Source: Nesterenkonia sandarakina
Lineage (GTDB): Bacteria; Actinomycetota; Actinomycetes; Actinomycetales; Micrococcaceae
DNA length: 64,000 bases
NCBI RefSeq assembly: GCF_013410215.1
Contig: NZ_JACCFQ010000001.1
Coordinates: 2,108,001 to 2,172,000, forward strand
Direction of reading: 5' to 3'
This document shows positions 61,547 through 64,000 of the stretch, in pieces. The translations under genes and the position numbers were made by a program. The number at the start of each line of letters is the position of its first letter. Within the stretch, counting starts at the first letter, position 1. The notes beneath the pieces were generated by a model, which was given only the letters and a program-made list of their open reading frames with translations, did no database searches and was not told where the DNA came from.

Positions 61547-64000
61547 CCGAGTTCCCCGACCCGGTCCATGATCACCGCGGGCGCGCCGGCCTCATCCGAG
61601 GCGGTGAGGTCGATCCAGGCGTGGATGCCCCAGTCGTGGTGCCCGTCCGGGTCATCGAGGACCTGCACGGCCCGCCAGTAGCGGCGCTCCGGGTCCGGGG
61701 TGTCCTTCGGTGCGGTGTCCAGGCGCACCAGGGAGGGACCGCGGGACTGGGCGTCGGTGTAGAGGTCCTCGTAGGTGTTGAAGTAGGCGTCCAGCGCCTG
61801 ACGCCACCGGTCGGCGTCCCAGCCGTGCTCGGCGTCGAGCTCGGCGAGCTTGGCCTCCTTCTCCTGGGCGAAGAGCTCCGCGCGCAGGAACAGCGCGTTG
61901 CGCACCATCACCTTGAAGGCCCGGGGGTTCGCGGTGACCCGGTCCGGATGATCCAGTGCGGAGACGTCCTCCTCCATGGCGGCGAGCTCGGCCAGCTTTT
62001 CCGGGTCATCCCCGGCCTGCAGGCGTTCCCATTCCTCCAGGAGTGAGCTGTCGGTCTGCCGGACCACCTCGCCCAGCCAGGCGAGCAGGTCTTCGAGCTC
62101 CTCGGTGAGCCGGTTCTCCGGGACCGTCTGGCGCAGCGCCTTATAGGCGTCGGAGAGGTAGCGCAGCAGCACCCCCTCGGACCGGGCGATCTGGTAGTGA
62201 TTCACCATGGTGGTGAAGTCGAAGGCGCGCTCCAGCATGTCCCGGACCACCGACTTCGGCTGCAGCACATGATCCGAGACCCAGGGCGCCCCGCTGCGGT
62301 AGATCTCGAACTGCTGGTTCAGCAGCTCGGCGAGCGGCTGCGGGTGGGTGAGCTCATCGAGGATCCGCATCCGCTCCACATAGTCCACCCCCTCGGCCTT
62401 GAGCTCTCCGATCTTCTCCGACTTCAGCTGCTTCACCTGGGCGCCGGTGATCTGGTGCGGGGTCTCCAGGATGGATTCGATCACGCTGATCACATCGTGG
62501 GCGTAAGACTCGGACTCGGTGTCCAGCAGCTCCACCGCGGCCACCGCGAACGGCGCCAGCGGCTGGTTCAGCGCGAAGTTGTCCTGCAGGTCCAGGGTCA
62601 GGTCCACGGTGCGGCCGTCCTCATCGGGACGGTCCAGGCGCTCGAGCACCCCGGCGGTGAGCAGCTCGCGCAGGATCTGCAGCGCCTGCCGCTGCAGCTG
62701 CGCCTTCCGGGCCGGGGTCTCATCTGCGGCGAGGATCATCCGGCGCATCGCCCGGATCGGATCCTCGGGACGCTCCAGCAGGTGCAGCACCATCGAGTAG
62801 CTGACCTGCATCCGGGAGACCATCGGCTCCGGGGTGGCCGCGATGATCCGCTCGAAGGTCTTCTCACTCCAGGAGACGAAACCCTCGCGGGGCTTCTTCT
62901 TCCCGGCGGAGCGGATCGCCTGGGAGACCTTCTTCTCATCCTCGCCGTGCTTGGCGCGGGCCTTCTGGATCGCCGCCTCGTTCTCGATCACATGCTCCGG
63001 GGCCTGGACCACCACGGTGCCGTGGGTGTCGAACCCGGCCCGGCCGGCGCGACCGGCGATCTGGTGGAACTCCCGGGCGTTGAGCTGCCGGGTGCGGGTG
63101 CCGTCGTATTTGCTCAGCGCGGTCAGCAGCACGGTGCGGATCGGCACGTTGATCCCGACGCCGAGGGTGTCGGTCCCGCAGATCACCTTCAGCAGGCCCT
63201 GCTGGGCGAGCTGCTCCACCAGCCGGCGGTATTTGGGCAGCATCCCGGCGTGGTGCACCCCGATCCCGGCGCGCAGCAGCCGGTTCAGCGTCTTGCCGAA
63301 GCCCTTGGCGAAGCGGAAGGTCTCCAGCTTCACCCGGATCAGCTCCCGCTCCTCCTTGGAGACCACGTTAAGTGAGGCCAGGCCGACGGCGCGCTCGGCC
63401 GCCTCGCGCTGGGAGAAGTGCACCACGTAGACCGGGGCCTGGTGCGTGCTGACCAGCTCCTCGAGCTTGGTCTGCAGCGCGGTGGTGGAGTACTCATAGC
63501 TCAGCGGCACCGGACGCTCCGCGCTGGAGACCGTGACGACGTCGCGCCCGGTCCCGGCACTGAGCCGCTCCTCGAAGCGGGAGGTGTCACCCAGAGTGGC
63601 GGACATCAGCAGGAACTGGGCCCGGCTGCCAGTGGCGCCTTGTCCCGAAGAGCCCTGCTCGGCGCGGCCGGTGAGCTCCAGCAGCGGGACCTGCCAGGCC
63701 CAGCCGCGCTGCGGATCGGCGTAGAAGTGGAACTCGTCCATGATCACCGGGCCCACATTGGCGTCCCGGCCGTCGCGCAGCGCCTCATTGGCCAGGATCT
63801 CCGCAGTGCAGCAGATGATCGGGGCACCCGCGTTGACCGAGGAGTCACCGGTGACCATGCCGACGTTCTCGGCTCCAAAGATGTCCACCAGGGAGAAGAA
63901 CTTCTCCGAGACCAGCGCCTTGATCGGGGCGGTGTAGACGCTGCGCTCCCCGCGGGAGAGCGCGAAGAAGTGCGCCGCGGTGGCGACCATGGACTTCCCG
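61543..64000 (-). CDS. DEAD/DEAH helicase with C-terminal DUF3516 (Ski2-like), 5' end outside window
   Basis: The visible part is about 819 residues; the frame runs off the window end within Walker A (GKS, just before MVATAAHFFALSRG). Other motifs are VYTAPIKALVSEKF (Ia), VIMDEFHFYAD (DEFH, motif II), LLMSATLGD (III), VICGTDTLGVGINVPI (V) and FHQIAGRAGRAGFD (VI). The C-terminal half (from about 470) matches DUF3516, a domain found in actinobacterial Ski2/HelY-like proteins that probably act on RNA. Coupled by a 4-nt overlap to the S33 peptidase. Family sure, biological role not known. Confidence 0.9.
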   Translation of the reverse strand, partial: GKSMVATAAHFFALSRGERSVYTAPIKALVSEKFFSLVDIFGAENVGMVTGDSSVNAGAPIICCTAEILANEALRDGRDANVGPVIMDEFHFYADPQRGWAWQVPLLELTGRAEQGSSGQGATGSRAQFLLMSATLGDTSRFEERLSAGTGRDVVTVSSAERPVPLSYEYSTTALQTKLEELVSTHQAPVYVVHFSQREAAERAVGLASLNVVSKEERELIRVKLETFRFAKGFGKTLNRLLRAGIGVHHAGMLPKYRRLVEQLAQQGLLKVICGTDTLGVGINVPIRTVLLTALSKYDGTRTRQLNAREFHQIAGRAGRAGFDTHGTVVVQAPEHVIENEAAIQKARAKHGEDEKKVSQAIRSAGKKKPREGFVSWSEKTFERIIAATPEPMVSRMQVSYSMVLHLLERPEDPIRAMRRMILAADETPARKAQLQRQALQILRELLTAGVLERLDRPDEDGRTVDLTLDLQDNFALNQPLAPFAVAAVELLDTESESYAHDVISVIESILETPHQITGAQVKQLKSEKIGELKAEGVDYVERMRILDELTHPQPLAELLNQQFEIYRSGAPWVSDHVLQPKSVVRDMLERAFDFTTMVNHYQIARSEGVLLRYLSDAYKALRQTVPENRLTEELEDLLAWLGEVVRQTDSSLLEEWERLQAGDDPEKLAELAAMEEDVSALDHPDRVTANPRAFKVMVRNALFLRAELFAQEKEAKLAELDAEHGWDADRWRQALDAYFNTYEDLYTDAQSRGPSLVRLDTAPKDTPDPERRYWRAVQVLDDPDGHHDWGIHAWIDLTASDEAGAPAVIMDRVGELG

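Noticed and set aside
1-64000. CRISPR array or prophage
   Set aside because: No regularly spaced repeats, cas genes, integrase or phage structural genes were found.

Overview
The window reads as a chromosome segment from a high-GC actinobacterium, most likely Micrococcaceae (Arthrobacter/Nesterenkonia-like). Three things point there: actinobacterial gene neighbourhoods (recG-rsmD, yceD-rpmF-rnc-mutM, and polA/rpsA/coaE/uvrB), frequent GTG starts, and TANNNT -10 boxes placed 6-7 nt before start codons. The BCCT osmolyte carrier would fit a halotolerant relative. The genus is an inference; no 16S gene is present.

Regions. 0-8.4 kb: housekeeping genes (recG end, rsmD, aminotransferase, coaD, galU, yceD-rpmF-rnc-mutM, an APH-like kinase). 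8.6-16.8 kb: cell-envelope glycosylation (LCP ligase, several glycosyltransferases, one two-domain 1091-residue enzyme, tRNA-Gly). 16.8-20.8 kb: accessory genes, namely an orphan ThsB/TIR-like protein, then a class F sortase bracketed by two almost identical CHRD surface proteins. 20.8-43 kb: mostly core and metabolic genes (thioesterase, polA, PAP2, a maleate-isomerase/DUF3830 group with a GntR-type palindrome, arsenate reductase, Eis-like acetyltransferase, rpsA, rRNA methyltransferase-like protein, BCCT carrier, SGNH hydrolase, EamA/LysR pair, coaE, uvrB). 43.1-58.3 kb: a Wzx/Wzy-type exopolysaccharide locus of lower GC. 58.7-64 kb: TerC with a probable yybP-ykoY riboswitch, an S33 peptidase and a DUF3516-type helicase cut by the window edge.

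The most interesting system is the exopolysaccharide locus. It is built as two convergent operons. The plus-strand operon holds BY-kinase/Wzz, LMW-PTP, an Asp-box membrane protein, WbaP, WecG and a MurA paralogue. The minus-strand operon holds a MurB paralogue, Wzx, two GT2 enzymes and Wzy. They meet at about 2.4-2.6 kb of gene-less, apparently decayed DNA. MurA and MurB together make UDP-MurNAc from UDP-GlcNAc, and both paralogues keep their catalytic residues. The locus may therefore supply its own lactyl (muramic-acid-like) sugar for a secreted polymer. This is inference from gene content.
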